A DNA stretch of 64,000 nucleotides from Bacteroidales bacterium (lineage in GTDB: Bacteria; Bacteroidota; Bacteroidia; Bacteroidales; VadinHA17), in contig WXFD01000050.1 of assembly GCA_009877105.1 (NCBI GenBank), forward strand, positions 1 through 64,000, read 5' to 3'. Below are positions 17,419-26,605 of this stretch, piece by piece. A program made the position numbers and the translations under genes. Positions within the stretch are counted from its first letter, which is position 1. Each line of letters starts with the position of its first letter. The notes beneath the pieces were generated by a model. That model was given only the letters and a program-made list of their open reading frames with translations. It was not told the origin of the DNA and made no database searches.

Positions 17419-18246
17419 CTACCAGCTTCCGCCGGCACCTCCGCCGCCGAAGCTTCCTCCCCCGAATCCTCCGAAACCTCCGCCACCCCTGCTGAATCCG
17501 CCGCCTCCAGAAAATCCTCCCCAGCTGCCATTGTGGGAACTGCTGCCCGAATTCATCATTGATAACAATATCCATAACGGCAGGCCCTTGCGGCCCAGAT
17601 GCTTCTGATTCGACCCGCCGTTACTGCGGATAATCATCATGAGAATTATGAGGATTATTATTATCACAACTGGTGCGAGGCTTCCCGGTTTGTCGTCATG
17701 TGATTTTCCATACTTGTCAGGGGGAAATTCGCCGCTGGCCAGGGACATGAGTGCGGTTGTTGCCCTGTCCAGTCCAATATAATAGGCTCCGGCCCTAAAG
17801 GCCGGCAAGATCTCATTATCAATGATCCGGGCACACACGATATCAGGTACGACACCTTCCAGTCCGTATCCGGGAGCTATGAATACTTCTCCCCTGGTAC
17901 TTTCTGATGTCTTTGGTTTTACAAGGATAAGTATGCCATTGTCCAGGCCCTTTTGCCCGATTCCCCATTCCTCGGCAAGGCGCTGGGCATAGTCGGACCT
18001 GTCGTAGCCATGCAGATCCGTCACAATTACAATTGATATCTGTGTGGAAGTGGAATCATCATAGGCCACAAGCTTCCGTTCAAGAGCATCTGCCTCCCGG
18101 TCTGTCAGCAGGCCTGCAAAATCATTAACCAGCCTGGGAGGAAAAGGCTTGTCAGGAAATTCCCGGGCAAAAATGTCATGGCATTGAATTATGATCAGAA
18201 GCAACAACAACTGACCTGCCGGAACCAGGAATCTTCGCCTACTCAT
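17419..18246 (-). CDS. TPM-domain (YgcG-like) protein with signal peptide and Gly-rich tail
   Basis: 275 aa. An N-terminal signal sequence (MSRRR then a Leu/Ile-rich core to about residue 22) precedes a TPM domain (about 35-165; 'VNDFAGLLTDREADALERKL', 'WGIGQKGLDNGILILV', 'APGYGLEGVVPD'). A membrane helix is at about 191-207, and the C-terminus is extremely Gly/Ser/Phe-rich, ending GGGSFGGGGAGGSW. TPM proteins are membrane-associated, some with reported phosphatase activity and a role in photosystem or respiratory-complex maintenance. The start overlaps the previous stop by 4 nt (ATGA). It is the last gene of a LemA-TPM-TPM operon. Confidence 0.87.
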   Translation of the reverse strand: MSRRRFLVPAGQLLLLLIIIQCHDIFAREFPDKPFPPRLVNDFAGLLTDREADALERKLVAYDDSTSTQISIVIVTDLHGYDRSDYAQRLAEEWGIGQKGLDNGILILVKPKTSESTRGEVFIAPGYGLEGVVPDIVCARIIDNEILPAFRAGAYYIGLDRATTALMSLASGEFPPDKYGKSHDDKPGSLAPVVIIIILIILMMIIRSNGGSNQKHLGRKGLPLWILLSMMNSGSSSHNGSWGGFSGGGGFSRGGGGFGGFGGGSFGGGGAGGSW

Positions 18247-18707
18247 ATAATAGCCGGTTGATCGGGTTCATCAAATGAGATCTCATCGCTCAGCTCATTT
18301 ACATCATCACTTTTATGCGGAAAATGCTCCCTGAGCTTGTTCCCGGTCATAATTATACCCTCAACAAGACCTTCCGTAAAATCTCCCGCCTTGAAGTGAC
18401 TGCTGACTACTTCACTGATTTCATTCCAGAAATTTTCAGGAACCCTCGAGTTGATACCCCAGTCTCCCAATATTGCAAATTCCCTGTTCCTGACTGCAAG
18501 ATAAAACAAAACACCATTATGGTTTTCAGTAGCATGCATTCCGATCCTCCTGAATATCCATGAAGCCCTGTCGAGAACATTTCCCCTGAAACTGGTCTCA
18601 ATATGTACTCTTATCTCACCGGAAGTTTCGTTTTCCGCAGTTCTTACAGCTTCGCGGATACGCTCCTGCTGTTCTTTGGAAAAGAACGTGGAGGCCCTGG
18701 TTTCCAT
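18243..18707 (-). CDS. Cytoplasmic TPM-domain protein
   Basis: From the ATG at 18707, 13 nt after the LemA stop, the protein is 154 aa; the frame reaches back to 18803 inside lemA but that extension is not family-like. It is a single TPM domain ('FFSKEQQERIREAVRTAENETSGEIRVHIE', 'NGVLFYLAVRNREFAILGDWGI', 'SSHFKAGDFTEGLVEGI') with no signal peptide and an acidic C-terminal tail. It corresponds to the shorter TPM protein usually paired with a YgcG-like partner and LemA. The exact activity is unknown; a membrane-quality-control role is inferred only from the company. Confidence 0.85.
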   Translation of the reverse strand: METRASTFFSKEQQERIREAVRTAENETSGEIRVHIETSFRGNVLDRASWIFRRIGMHATENHNGVLFYLAVRNREFAILGDWGINSRVPENFWNEISEVVSSHFKAGDFTEGLVEGIIMTGNKLREHFPHKSDDVNELSDEISFDEPDQPAII

Positions 18708-18720
18708 TTTTACAACCTGT

Positions 18721-19323
18721 TTAAAACTGAACCTGCGGAGCTCTTTCGGCCCCTTCCGCCGATTCAAAATAGGGCCTGGCTTCAAATCCGAAAATCCCCG
18801 CAAGGAAATTCTGGGGAAATCTTTTTATATGAGTATTATATGTGCGGGCAACCTCATTGAATTTTCTCCGTTCAACCGAGATCCTGTTCTCTGTACCCTC
18901 AAGTTCAACCTGCAGGTCACGGAAATTCTGGGTAGCCTTCAGTTCAGGGTATTTTTCCACGACAACCAGGAGTCTCGAAAGAGCCGAGCTTAACTCACCC
19001 TGGGCCTCCTGAAACTGCCGCATGTTCTCAGCCGTCATATTTGCAGGATCGATGTTTACCTGGGTGGCTTTGGCCCTTGCTTCAATGACTCGTGTAAGGG
19101 TTTCCTGCTCGAAGTTGGCAGCTCCTTTGACCGTGTTAACAAAATTAGGGATAAGATCAGCCCTGCGCTGATACTGGGTTTCCACATTACCCCATTGACT
19201 TATTACTCCTTCCTGAAGCGTAACCATCTGATTATAGGATTTTGTCACCCACGATACAAGACCTGTTATCACAAGTGCCAGAAAAATACCTGCTATAAGC
19301 CAAATCAAACAACCTTTTTTCAT
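18721..19323 (-). CDS. lemA: LemA family protein
   Basis: 200 aa from the ATG at 19323, preferred over 19422 because it places the single N-terminal membrane helix (MKKGCLIWLIAGIFLALVITGL) at the start and sits 23 nt after a TACCTTTG box. The rest is a helical-bundle LemA domain, with 'YNQMVTLQEGVISQWGNVETQYQRRADLIPNFV', 'EARAKATQV' and 'LSRLLVVVEKYPELKATQNF'. In the family it is a membrane-anchored alpha-helical protein, N-terminus out, of unclear function. It is first of three genes LemA-TPM-TPM and divergent from ddl. Confidence 0.92.
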   Translation of the reverse strand: MKKGCLIWLIAGIFLALVITGLVSWVTKSYNQMVTLQEGVISQWGNVETQYQRRADLIPNFVNTVKGAANFEQETLTRVIEARAKATQVNIDPANMTAENMRQFQEAQGELSSALSRLLVVVEKYPELKATQNFRDLQVELEGTENRISVERRKFNEVARTYNTHIKRFPQNFLAGIFGFEARPYFESAEGAERAPQVQF

Positions 19324-19346
19324 TTTCGCGGTTTTTATAATTTCAT

Positions 19347-19354
19347 CAAAGGTA
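19347..19354 (-). promoter_or_regulatory. Bacteroidetes -7 box (TACCTTTG) for lemA operon
   Basis: Minus-strand TACCTTTG, identical to the boxes at dnaB, tgt and DUF4294, 23 nt upstream of the lemA ATG. No good -33 TTG is seen. Confidence 0.4.
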
Positions 19355-19549
19355 ATTATTATTGATAAATTGGGATGATACAGGAGCTCTGGATTATTCA
19401 AACAGATATCCAGGCCCGACAATTAGCTTTACCAGCCTGCCTCGTGCTTACCGTTGAGAATCCAATCAAAAAAAAGCCCCCTTATAAAGCATCTAATAAG
19501 GCATCATTTTAATTTCATTAAGTGAACCATCTTCCACCGGTAAAATATG

Positions 19550-19557
19550 TAATTTTA
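19550..19557 (+). promoter_or_regulatory. Near-consensus -7 box for ddl
   Basis: TAATTTTA differs from TAnnTTTG at one base and lies 17 nt before the ddl ATG. Weak evidence on its own. Confidence 0.3.
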
Positions 19558-19574
19558 CAGTTTATTTTTTACAG

Positions 19575-20546
19575 ATGAGAACAATAGCTATTGTTGCAGG
19601 AGGCGACTCTCCTGAATATGAAATATCAGTAAAGAGCGCAGGCGAGGTTTATAAAGTATTATCCGCGGTTTATTCTGCATATATCATAATGATAAGGGGT
19701 TTCGACTGGTACTGGGAAGATAGCAGGGGACGTTGCCACATTGTTGACAAGAATGATTTTGCACTCAGACTGGATGACCGGAAAATAAGGTTCGATGCGG
19801 TTTTTATCGCAATCCATGGTTCCCCGGGCGAAAACGGACTGTTACAGGGATACTTCGATATGATGCGCATACCCTATACAAGCTGCAGTGCATTCTGTTC
19901 TGCCCTTACTTTCAACAAACAGGCATGCAAGCTTTATCTGAAGGAATACGGAATCCCGATGGCGAAATCAGTCCTTATTCGGCGTTCAGATAAAATTAAC
20001 CCTGACGAGATAATTACGAGTGTAGGTCTGCCTTGCTTCGTCAAACCCAACGACAGCGGTTCAAGCTTCGGCGTAACAAAAGTTAAAACCGGTGATGAGT
20101 TGTTGCCGGCAATAATGAAAGCTTTCGAAGAAAGCAATGAGGTAATGGCAGAAACCCTTATGAAAGGCAGGGAAGTGGCATGCGGTGTGGTAAAAACTTC
20201 AAAAAGGATCTTGGTGCTTCCGGTAACAGAAATAATCAGCAAGAATGAATTCTTTGACTTTGAAGCAAAATATACTCCCGGTAAATCCGTCGAAATTACT
20301 CCGGCTGATCTCACCCAGGCTCTTACAGACAAGATCCGGGAGCTTAGCTCAAGGATTTATGATCTGCTCGGATGCAGGGGAATTGTCAGGGTCGACTTCA
20401 TTGTCGCAGGTGATGATCCTCTTTTCCTTGAAATCAATTCAGTACCGGGAATGACCCGGGAAAGTCTTGTTCCAAAGCAGGCTGAAGCTGCAGGGATATC
20501 TTTATCAGATATCTATTCAATGGTAATTGAAGACCTTTTTACTTAA
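19575..20546 (+). CDS. ddl: D-alanine--D-alanine ligase
   Basis: ATP-grasp enzyme that makes the D-Ala-D-Ala dipeptide for peptidoglycan. The 323-aa protein begins MRTIAIVAGGDSPEYEISVKSA (family GG-S-E-x-S motif), contains 'AIHGSPGENGLLQGYFDMM' and 'PYTSCSAFCSALTFNKQACKLYL', the ATP-grasp lysines in 'LPCFVKPNDSGSSFGVTKV', and the metal-binding 'FLEINSVPGMTRESLVPKQAEAAG'. All active-site elements are present. In related genomes ddl usually follows PASTA and rluD on the same strand; here the opposite-strand LemA-TPM-TPM operon lies between. Confidence 0.96.
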   Translation: MRTIAIVAGGDSPEYEISVKSAGEVYKVLSAVYSAYIIMIRGFDWYWEDSRGRCHIVDKNDFALRLDDRKIRFDAVFIAIHGSPGENGLLQGYFDMMRIPYTSCSAFCSALTFNKQACKLYLKEYGIPMAKSVLIRRSDKINPDEIITSVGLPCFVKPNDSGSSFGVTKVKTGDELLPAIMKAFEESNEVMAETLMKGREVACGVVKTSKRILVLPVTEIISKNEFFDFEAKYTPGKSVEITPADLTQALTDKIRELSSRIYDLLGCRGIVRVDFIVAGDDPLFLEINSVPGMTRESLVPKQAEAAGISLSDIYSMVIEDLFT

Positions 20547-20619
20547 TGTCGTAAGTACAGGGTTCGCCTCATAATCAGTTATTCCGGCCTTTCAACTGTA
20601 CTCCGGCACCGGAAGGGCA

Positions 20620-22023
20620 TCACTGTTTTTCCAGTGCCATCTTCAACGCGCTGGTAGTTGTGTAATATTTTGTTATCATTCCGGGCACTTCCCAGTAAGG
20701 AAGGCTTCCCTCATTGAGGTAAAGCAGGAATTTTGAGGCAACCTGTCCGAAATGTTCTTCATGCGACACCCTGTATTTATCCGGAATATTGATCCTCAAA
20801 GCCGATTTCCCGAAAGGTTCAACTCCAAGGCTGTCGTAAGGCAATGCTGCGAGAACCTCCCTGAGATCAGTGGTAAAGCTTTCAATATCCCTGCCTCTTA
20901 TGTTCTCTGCATACAGTGTCGGAATGAATTTCTCCTCACGGCCCTGCCTGATAACAAGGTCACATCCGGTGCCTTTCATCACTGAATAATGCGTGTCACC
21001 TCCGCCGGGAGGTGCCTGGTAGTGCCATTCGACCGAAACTTTTGCCCATACTCCCTTAATCTGGTATACCATTTCACCATTTGCGAATACGTTAAGATTG
21101 CCGTCCCGGACATCCTTCAGCAGGAACTCCGGAAAATCATCATAACCCGTAACTCCCCTGAATTGATCCCGTGTGATGACAGTGGGCCATCTTCTTGCCG
21201 ATACCATGTTTATATCAGCAGGATTGAGGATCTGATCGGGGAAACATGCCCACTGGATCAGATCAACAAGATGAGTGGTAACATCAACGATTCCCTCTCC
21301 CTGCTGTTCAACATCAAAGTACCATGCCGGACGTATCAGCGGAGCTCCGGAAACAAGTTTCGAAAAATGATGTACGCTTATTTTCGAAACTGCCGGGTCT
21401 TTTCTGGATCCTGTTGTCAGTTTACCGAACACGTTTTCATTCTGCGACAGGATTTTTTGAAGGATCGTGGTTATCTCAAACCTTTCCGTCATTATGTCGT
21501 ACAGCAGAACGCCTTTTTCTTCAGCTGTCTGAAAGGCTTTCTCGAGAATGGGAAAATCTTCCGGGTAGATAATCATTGGTTTGTCAGCCAGAACATTCAA
21601 ACCTGCATCAATGGACCGCGAAATATATTCAGCCTTCTTCTTGTTGTTCCCTGACAGTACGACTACATTGCCGGGTTTCTCCGACAGCATTTTCTCAAAA
21701 AAATCATTGCCCCTGTAAACAATTTCATTCCACGATGTCGGATCAACCGGCCTTTTGTTGTATGATGCTATCCTGTCAAGATGCTGCTGCAGGTCCGGAC
21801 CGTCAGGTGCATAAACATGCACATCCGGTGAAACCTGGGGAAACATCGATTTCTGTACAAGTGCAGCATGGAAATGACCAGGGTCAACAGTGATAAGCTG
21901 TACGGGATATTTATCTTCCGAAGATGCTTTCGGACCTTTGCTTTTCTGCCTACTGGCTCCGCCAGGCCCACAGGATGACACTACTAGCATGAAAGAAAGA
22001 ATTATTGATAGAGGCTTTCTCAT
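20620..22023 (-). CDS. Exported Gfo/Idh/MocA-family oxidoreductase (lipoprotein)
   Basis: 467 aa. The N-terminus MRKPLSIILSFMLVVSSCGP has a lipobox, with Cys18 as the likely lipidated residue, so the protein is predicted to be anchored outside the cytoplasm. The body has the Gfo/Idh layout: a divergent Rossmann half ('PVQLITVDPGHFHAALVQ', 'NVVVLSGNNKKKAEYISRSIDAGLNVLADKPM', with ADKP in place of the usual EKP) and a beta-sheet dimerisation half. It probably binds NAD(P) and acts on a sugar or polyol, but the substrate is unknown. It is 143 nt downstream of the URO-D-like gene on the same strand, possibly one transcript. Confidence 0.8.
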   Translation of the reverse strand: MRKPLSIILSFMLVVSSCGPGGASRQKSKGPKASSEDKYPVQLITVDPGHFHAALVQKSMFPQVSPDVHVYAPDGPDLQQHLDRIASYNKRPVDPTSWNEIVYRGNDFFEKMLSEKPGNVVVLSGNNKKKAEYISRSIDAGLNVLADKPMIIYPEDFPILEKAFQTAEEKGVLLYDIMTERFEITTILQKILSQNENVFGKLTTGSRKDPAVSKISVHHFSKLVSGAPLIRPAWYFDVEQQGEGIVDVTTHLVDLIQWACFPDQILNPADINMVSARRWPTVITRDQFRGVTGYDDFPEFLLKDVRDGNLNVFANGEMVYQIKGVWAKVSVEWHYQAPPGGGDTHYSVMKGTGCDLVIRQGREEKFIPTLYAENIRGRDIESFTTDLREVLAALPYDSLGVEPFGKSALRINIPDKYRVSHEEHFGQVASKFLLYLNEGSLPYWEVPGMITKYYTTTSALKMALEKQ

Positions 22024-22166
22024 TGTCGGTTTATTTAAAATAATTATTATTCGTTAAAGCTTAAAGTGACTAAAGTAATTAAAAAGTTTGGAGTGAGTCG
22101 GTGCAGGCAGCACTTAATGTAATAAATTTCGTCCTGACCCGGTACTCCGGACGAATCCAGCATCCC

Positions 22167-23204
22167 CTATATAGCCATGTCCCTGACAGTTTCCACAAAT
22201 GCCCTGATATTTTCGCTGCTGACACCCGGCGGCATACCTCCACCGGCTGACCAGACAATCCGGCTATGATCAGGGACCTCTGCCAATGCTGTTTTTACTG
22301 CAGCAGCAACATCGCTGGCGGATCCGGCTGCCAGCACATCCCTTGGCGGAATATTTCCTGCCAGAATTATATCTTCTCCTGCCAGGATTCTGATCTCAGA
22401 CAGTGAATGGTTAAAGGAGAAATTAAACATATTCACGCCCATGTCTGAAAGGTGCCTTGCCGTGATCAGTCCGTCGGCATCATTGTGGAGAAATTTTATC
22501 CTGAAGCCGGTTGAGTCAAAGATCCGTTTAAGATTAGGTATCACAAACTCAATGAATTCAGCCTCTCCTACAAAACCAATAATATCATCGAGGATCAGTA
22601 CGCCATCGACGGATGGAAAGCATTCTCTTTGCCATGAAAGCCAGTCGCAAATAAAATCAGTGATCCTGTTCAGTAACTTGTGAGTATTTTCCCGGTCAAT
22701 TGCCACTGCCATCATAAGCTCGGTGGTACCCAGCAGGAAGCTGGCAATATTGAATGGCCCGCGTGAAACGGCGAATCGCACCTGATGTCCGGCATCACTG
22801 ATAGCCTTATTGCAGTTTTTAAGCCTGTTTATTACGAATGGCAACAAGCCGTCCGTTCTGACATCAGGATGGGGCAACCTTACAATATCAGAAATATCAG
22901 ATATTATTTTCTCTGCGTGGGGAAGGCTTTTCTCCGAAAAAATCATTCGTGAACCAAAAGCAGATGGTTCAGTGCACATTCCATATTCCGGCCAGAAACC
23001 AGGCATGAACCAAACATCCGGAAACCGTTGTACTGCTGCCAGATTCGATTCAAGCCACAATTCATCGGAGGTATAATAATCAAGCATTGATATGCCGTAC
23101 CACCCCGGGATCCACGGACTGTCGATAATGAAGCCGACAGGCCTGTAACCCGGGTTTTTACCGTCGAGCAGACCAGTCAGATCATTCCAGGAGGAGTCCT
23201 GCAT
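22167..23204 (-). CDS. Uroporphyrinogen decarboxylase-fold (URO-D) family protein, not HemE
   Basis: 345 aa with the (beta/alpha)8 URO-D pattern: 'DDIIGFVGEAEFIEFVIPNLKRIFD', 'VNMFNFSFNHSLSEIR', 'ILAGNIPPRDVLAAGS' and 'GGMPPGVSSENIRAFVETV'. It lacks HemE signatures. It resembles the MtaA/MtbA/CmuA branch, which transfers methyl groups to cobamides or thiols using a His-x-Cys...Cys zinc site, but here the equivalents are His240-Asn-Asp242 and the glycines at 321-323, so no zinc-binding cysteines remain. Substrate and activity are unknown. No corrinoid protein or methyltransferase partner is nearby. Confidence 0.75.
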   Translation of the reverse strand: MQDSSWNDLTGLLDGKNPGYRPVGFIIDSPWIPGWYGISMLDYYTSDELWLESNLAAVQRFPDVWFMPGFWPEYGMCTEPSAFGSRMIFSEKSLPHAEKIISDISDIVRLPHPDVRTDGLLPFVINRLKNCNKAISDAGHQVRFAVSRGPFNIASFLLGTTELMMAVAIDRENTHKLLNRITDFICDWLSWQRECFPSVDGVLILDDIIGFVGEAEFIEFVIPNLKRIFDSTGFRIKFLHNDADGLITARHLSDMGVNMFNFSFNHSLSEIRILAGEDIILAGNIPPRDVLAAGSASDVAAAVKTALAEVPDHSRIVWSAGGGMPPGVSSENIRAFVETVRDMAI

Positions 23205-23334
23205 TGCAATAACGTTTTAAATCACTATCCCTGCAGCTTTCCATATGGTTACACCGCATCTATCGCCCGTGCAGGATTTTTTTCTTTCACTTTTCCGGGC
23301 CCGGGAGCTCAGGTAGAATATCAGGCCTGATCTC

Positions 23335-26220
23335 TCAGAATTTCAAGGTTTCCATCCTGTAGGAGTCGATAGGGTCGCAGGTGCAGACAAGATTGCGGTC
23401 GCCATAGCCGTCATCCACCCTGCCCACCGATGGCCAGAACTTGTTTTCGGTGACCCATCTGAGCGGGAAAACTGCTTTTTCCCTTCCATAACCATGCTCC
23501 CATTTATCTGCTGCAGCAACCCTGAAGGTGTGAGGAGCATTCCTCAACACGTTGTCATTCCTGTCGGCCCTGCCCTCTTTAATTTCCATGATCTCTTCCC
23601 ATATTGATTTCATGGCTTCAATGAATCTATCCAGTTCGTAAAGTGATTCCGACTCGGTAGGTTCCACCATCAGGGTACCATGGACGGGAAATGAAAGGGT
23701 AGGTGCATGGAAACCGTAATCCATGAGCCGCTTTGCAATATCCGACTCGGTAATCCCTGTCTCTGTCTTGAAGTTCCTGCAATCGAGGATCATCTCATGC
23801 GCGACAAATCCCATGTTTCCGGTGTAAAGTGTCTTGTACCATCCTTTAAGTGCAGCAGCAATATAATTTGCATTCAGTATGGCCAGGGCTGTTGCCCGGG
23901 TGAGGCCCTCAGGACCCATCATCATTACATAGGCATGGGATATTGTCAGTATATGTGCACTTCCGAATGGAGCTGAAGCCACTGCCTTAATCCCGCTGGA
24001 TCCCCCGGTTTGAACATGGGGATGCGTGGGAAGAAACTCTGCCAGTTTGTCGTTGACAAGTACGGGACCCATTCCTGGCCCACCGCCACCATGAGGTATC
24101 GCAAAGGTCTTGTGAAGGTTCAGGTGGCAAAGATCGGCCCCGATATAACCCGGACTTGTCAGTCCGACCTGTGCATTCATATTGGCACCATCCATATATA
24201 CAAGGCCTCCGTTCTGGTGTATTATCCCTATCATCTCCACAACAGCTTCTTCATATACCCCGTGAGTTGATGGATAGGTTATCATGATGCCGGCCAGGTT
24301 CTCCCTGTTCTGTTCCGCTTTTGCCTGCAGGTCATCCAGGCTAATATTGCCACCCTCATCACACTCAACCACTACCACCTGCATACCGGCCATCACGGCA
24401 CTTGCCGGATTTGTTCCATGCGCCGAGGAAGGAATAAGGACTACATTCCTGTTGCCTTCTCCCCTTTGTTTAAAATATTCCCGCATAATCAGCAGCCCGG
24501 TATATTCACCGGCTGCCCCGGAATTAGGCTGGAAGCTGATTGCAGAAAATCCGGTGATCTTCTTCAGTGCTTCACCGAGCTCATCCATTACCTGATAGTA
24601 TCCCTCAGCCTGGGTAGCCGGAACATACGGGTGAATATTGCCAAATTCGGGCCAGCTCATGGCAAACATCGAAGTTGCAGGATTCAGCTTCATTGTACAG
24701 GAGCCAAGTGATATCATGCTGTGAGTCAGTGAAAAATCTTTCCTTTCAAGCATTTTGATATATCTCATCATCTCAGTTTCGCTATGGAACCTGTTGAAAA
24801 CCGAAGCTTTAAGAAATTCCGATTTCCTCGTAAAAGCCTCATAAGCTGAACCACAACTGCAGAACGAATCTGCCGGACGAGGCTTCAGGCCTGCAGCCCT
24901 GGCAAATACGGAAGTGATCAGGTTCACTTCCTCAAGAGTGGTTATCTCATCTGTGCTAAGCATTACGATGTTGCCTCCGGGGTAGTGGAAATTGATCCTG
25001 CTTTCCAGTGCAAGGTTGCGGATCTTTTCCACTGAACCCTCATCAGGAAGGATTATCCTTAAGGTATCAAAAAAGCTGGTATTTGCCTGTTTGTATCCAA
25101 GATCCTTCAGTATCCCGTTGATTGTACAAGCTGATCTGCTGATGTGAGAAGCAATATTCTTCAGTCCCTCAGGCCCGTGGTACTGTGCATACATACCCGA
25201 CATTGTTGCAAGAAGTGCCTGTGCGGTGCATATGTTTGAAGTGGCCCTTTCACGCTTAATATGCTGCTCCCGTGTCTGGAGTGCCATTCTCAGGGCATGG
25301 TTACCCTGGGCATCCACCGACACTCCGATAATTCTGCCCGGCATGCTTCGCTTCAGTTCATCCTTTGTGGCAAAGAATCCTGCATGCGGACCGCCGTAGC
25401 TCATCGGAAGTCCGAACCGCTGATTGGAACCGACCACCACATCGGCGCCCCATTCACCGGGAGGAGAGAGTAAGGCAAGGCTCATAAGGTCTGCTGCCAC
25501 GCCAAGAAGCGCACCGGAAGCATGAACCTTCCCCGCAAATTCCCGGTAATCCTCTATCTGACCCGATGCGGCCGGATATTGAACAAGCGCCCCGAAAAAC
25601 GTTCCGTCGATTGCAACCTCATCAAATCTGCCGGTTACCAGTTCGATCCCAAGCGGCTCAGCCCGTGTTTCAAGAACAGCAATCGTCTGCTGGAAGGTGT
25701 CATTGCTGACAAAGAACCGGTTTATTCCAGCCCTTATTGCTTCCCTTGATCGCGCATTGAACATCATTATCATTGCTTCCGCCGCAGCCGTCGACTCATC
25801 GAGCAGCGAGGCGTTGGCAATCTCCATTCCGGTCAGATCAACTATCATGGTCTGGAAATTCAGCAGGGCTTCCAGCCTACCCTGTGAGATTTCCGCCTGA
25901 TAGGGAGTGTAGGAGGTGTACCACGACGGGTTCTCCAGAACATTCCTCACTATAACGGAAAGGGGTGCAACACCATAATATCCCTGTCCTATAAAAGATC
26001 TGAAAAGCTTGTTTTTTGATCCCAGCTGCCTGATATGACCGAGATATTCATATTCAGTCATTGCAGCAGGAAGTTCCAAAGGTTTCTTCAGCCTGATAGA
26101 GGCAGGGATAGTCTTGTCAATCAGTTCATCCAGGGAAGCGACAACGACTGTTTCAAGCATTCGGGTGACTTCAGCTCCGCGGGGGCCATTGTGACGGTTT
26201 TCAAATTTGTCTGAAAGCAT
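23335..26220 (-). CDS. gcvP: Glycine dehydrogenase (decarboxylating), P-protein, single chain
   Basis: PLP-dependent P-protein of the glycine cleavage system; decarboxylates glycine and passes aminomethyl to the H-protein lipoate. The 961-aa chain is the homodimeric (fused P1+P2) form. The PLP lysine is Lys704 in LHKTFAIPHGGGGPGMGP; 'EISQGRLEALLNFQTMI', 'SLGSCTMKLNPATSM', 'SAHGTNPASAVMAGM' and 'MVEPTESES' are characteristic. The N-terminus starts normally at the ATG at 26220. gcvH, gcvT and lpd are not adjacent. With fhs at 39 kb it contributes to one-carbon-folate metabolism. I found no convincing glycine riboswitch upstream. Confidence 0.97.
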   Translation of the reverse strand: MLSDKFENRHNGPRGAEVTRMLETVVVASLDELIDKTIPASIRLKKPLELPAAMTEYEYLGHIRQLGSKNKLFRSFIGQGYYGVAPLSVIVRNVLENPSWYTSYTPYQAEISQGRLEALLNFQTMIVDLTGMEIANASLLDESTAAAEAMIMMFNARSREAIRAGINRFFVSNDTFQQTIAVLETRAEPLGIELVTGRFDEVAIDGTFFGALVQYPAASGQIEDYREFAGKVHASGALLGVAADLMSLALLSPPGEWGADVVVGSNQRFGLPMSYGGPHAGFFATKDELKRSMPGRIIGVSVDAQGNHALRMALQTREQHIKRERATSNICTAQALLATMSGMYAQYHGPEGLKNIASHISRSACTINGILKDLGYKQANTSFFDTLRIILPDEGSVEKIRNLALESRINFHYPGGNIVMLSTDEITTLEEVNLITSVFARAAGLKPRPADSFCSCGSAYEAFTRKSEFLKASVFNRFHSETEMMRYIKMLERKDFSLTHSMISLGSCTMKLNPATSMFAMSWPEFGNIHPYVPATQAEGYYQVMDELGEALKKITGFSAISFQPNSGAAGEYTGLLIMREYFKQRGEGNRNVVLIPSSAHGTNPASAVMAGMQVVVVECDEGGNISLDDLQAKAEQNRENLAGIMITYPSTHGVYEEAVVEMIGIIHQNGGLVYMDGANMNAQVGLTSPGYIGADLCHLNLHKTFAIPHGGGGPGMGPVLVNDKLAEFLPTHPHVQTGGSSGIKAVASAPFGSAHILTISHAYVMMMGPEGLTRATALAILNANYIAAALKGWYKTLYTGNMGFVAHEMILDCRNFKTETGITESDIAKRLMDYGFHAPTLSFPVHGTLMVEPTESESLYELDRFIEAMKSIWEEIMEIKEGRADRNDNVLRNAPHTFRVAAADKWEHGYGREKAVFPLRWVTENKFWPSVGRVDDGYGDRNLVCTCDPIDSYRMETLKF

Positions 26221-26605
26221 ATAATTGATATTTTGGTCATCACCGGGATGGGTATTCTAGCTGTATTCCAAAACAGGAAATGAGTATCTGCTATTCATCT
26301 TCACCACAAAATCAATCATCCTAACAAAAATCCGTAAACTTTGGTTCATACAACTTACTGCAATCCGGAGTAACCGGGAAAAGTCTTTACCTGTCCGCAA
26401 AGGATGATTCTTAGACACTGTGGATCCCTTTGGTTTCCGGATAATCCTTTACATCTCCGGAAATACTGGTTACTTCATTCAGGCAAAAAAATCAATTTCC
26501 CGTTACAAGTACTGTTCATTATGAAAAACCGGAACCCGGAATCACTTCTCCGGTCAACTCATATGCGAAAATAGCAATAAGTTACTATTTTAAAAACCAG
26601 GCTTG
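26221..26605. other. 385-nt non-coding stretch upstream of gcvP
   Basis: AT-rich intergenic region between gcvP and the metallo-hydrolase, both on the minus strand. I see no ORF with codon structure, no tRNA and no clear promoter. I looked for glycine-riboswitch core elements on the minus strand and did not find them, though weak ones could be missed by eye. Confidence 0.5.

Noticed and set aside
17387..17608. Proline-rich plus-strand ORF opposite the TPM gene
   Set aside because: It is the antisense shadow of the Gly-rich C-terminal tail of the TPM protein; the low-complexity pattern explains it.
26221..26605. Glycine riboswitch upstream of gcvP
   Set aside because: Searched by eye for the conserved core on the minus strand and found no matching pair of helices or motifs.
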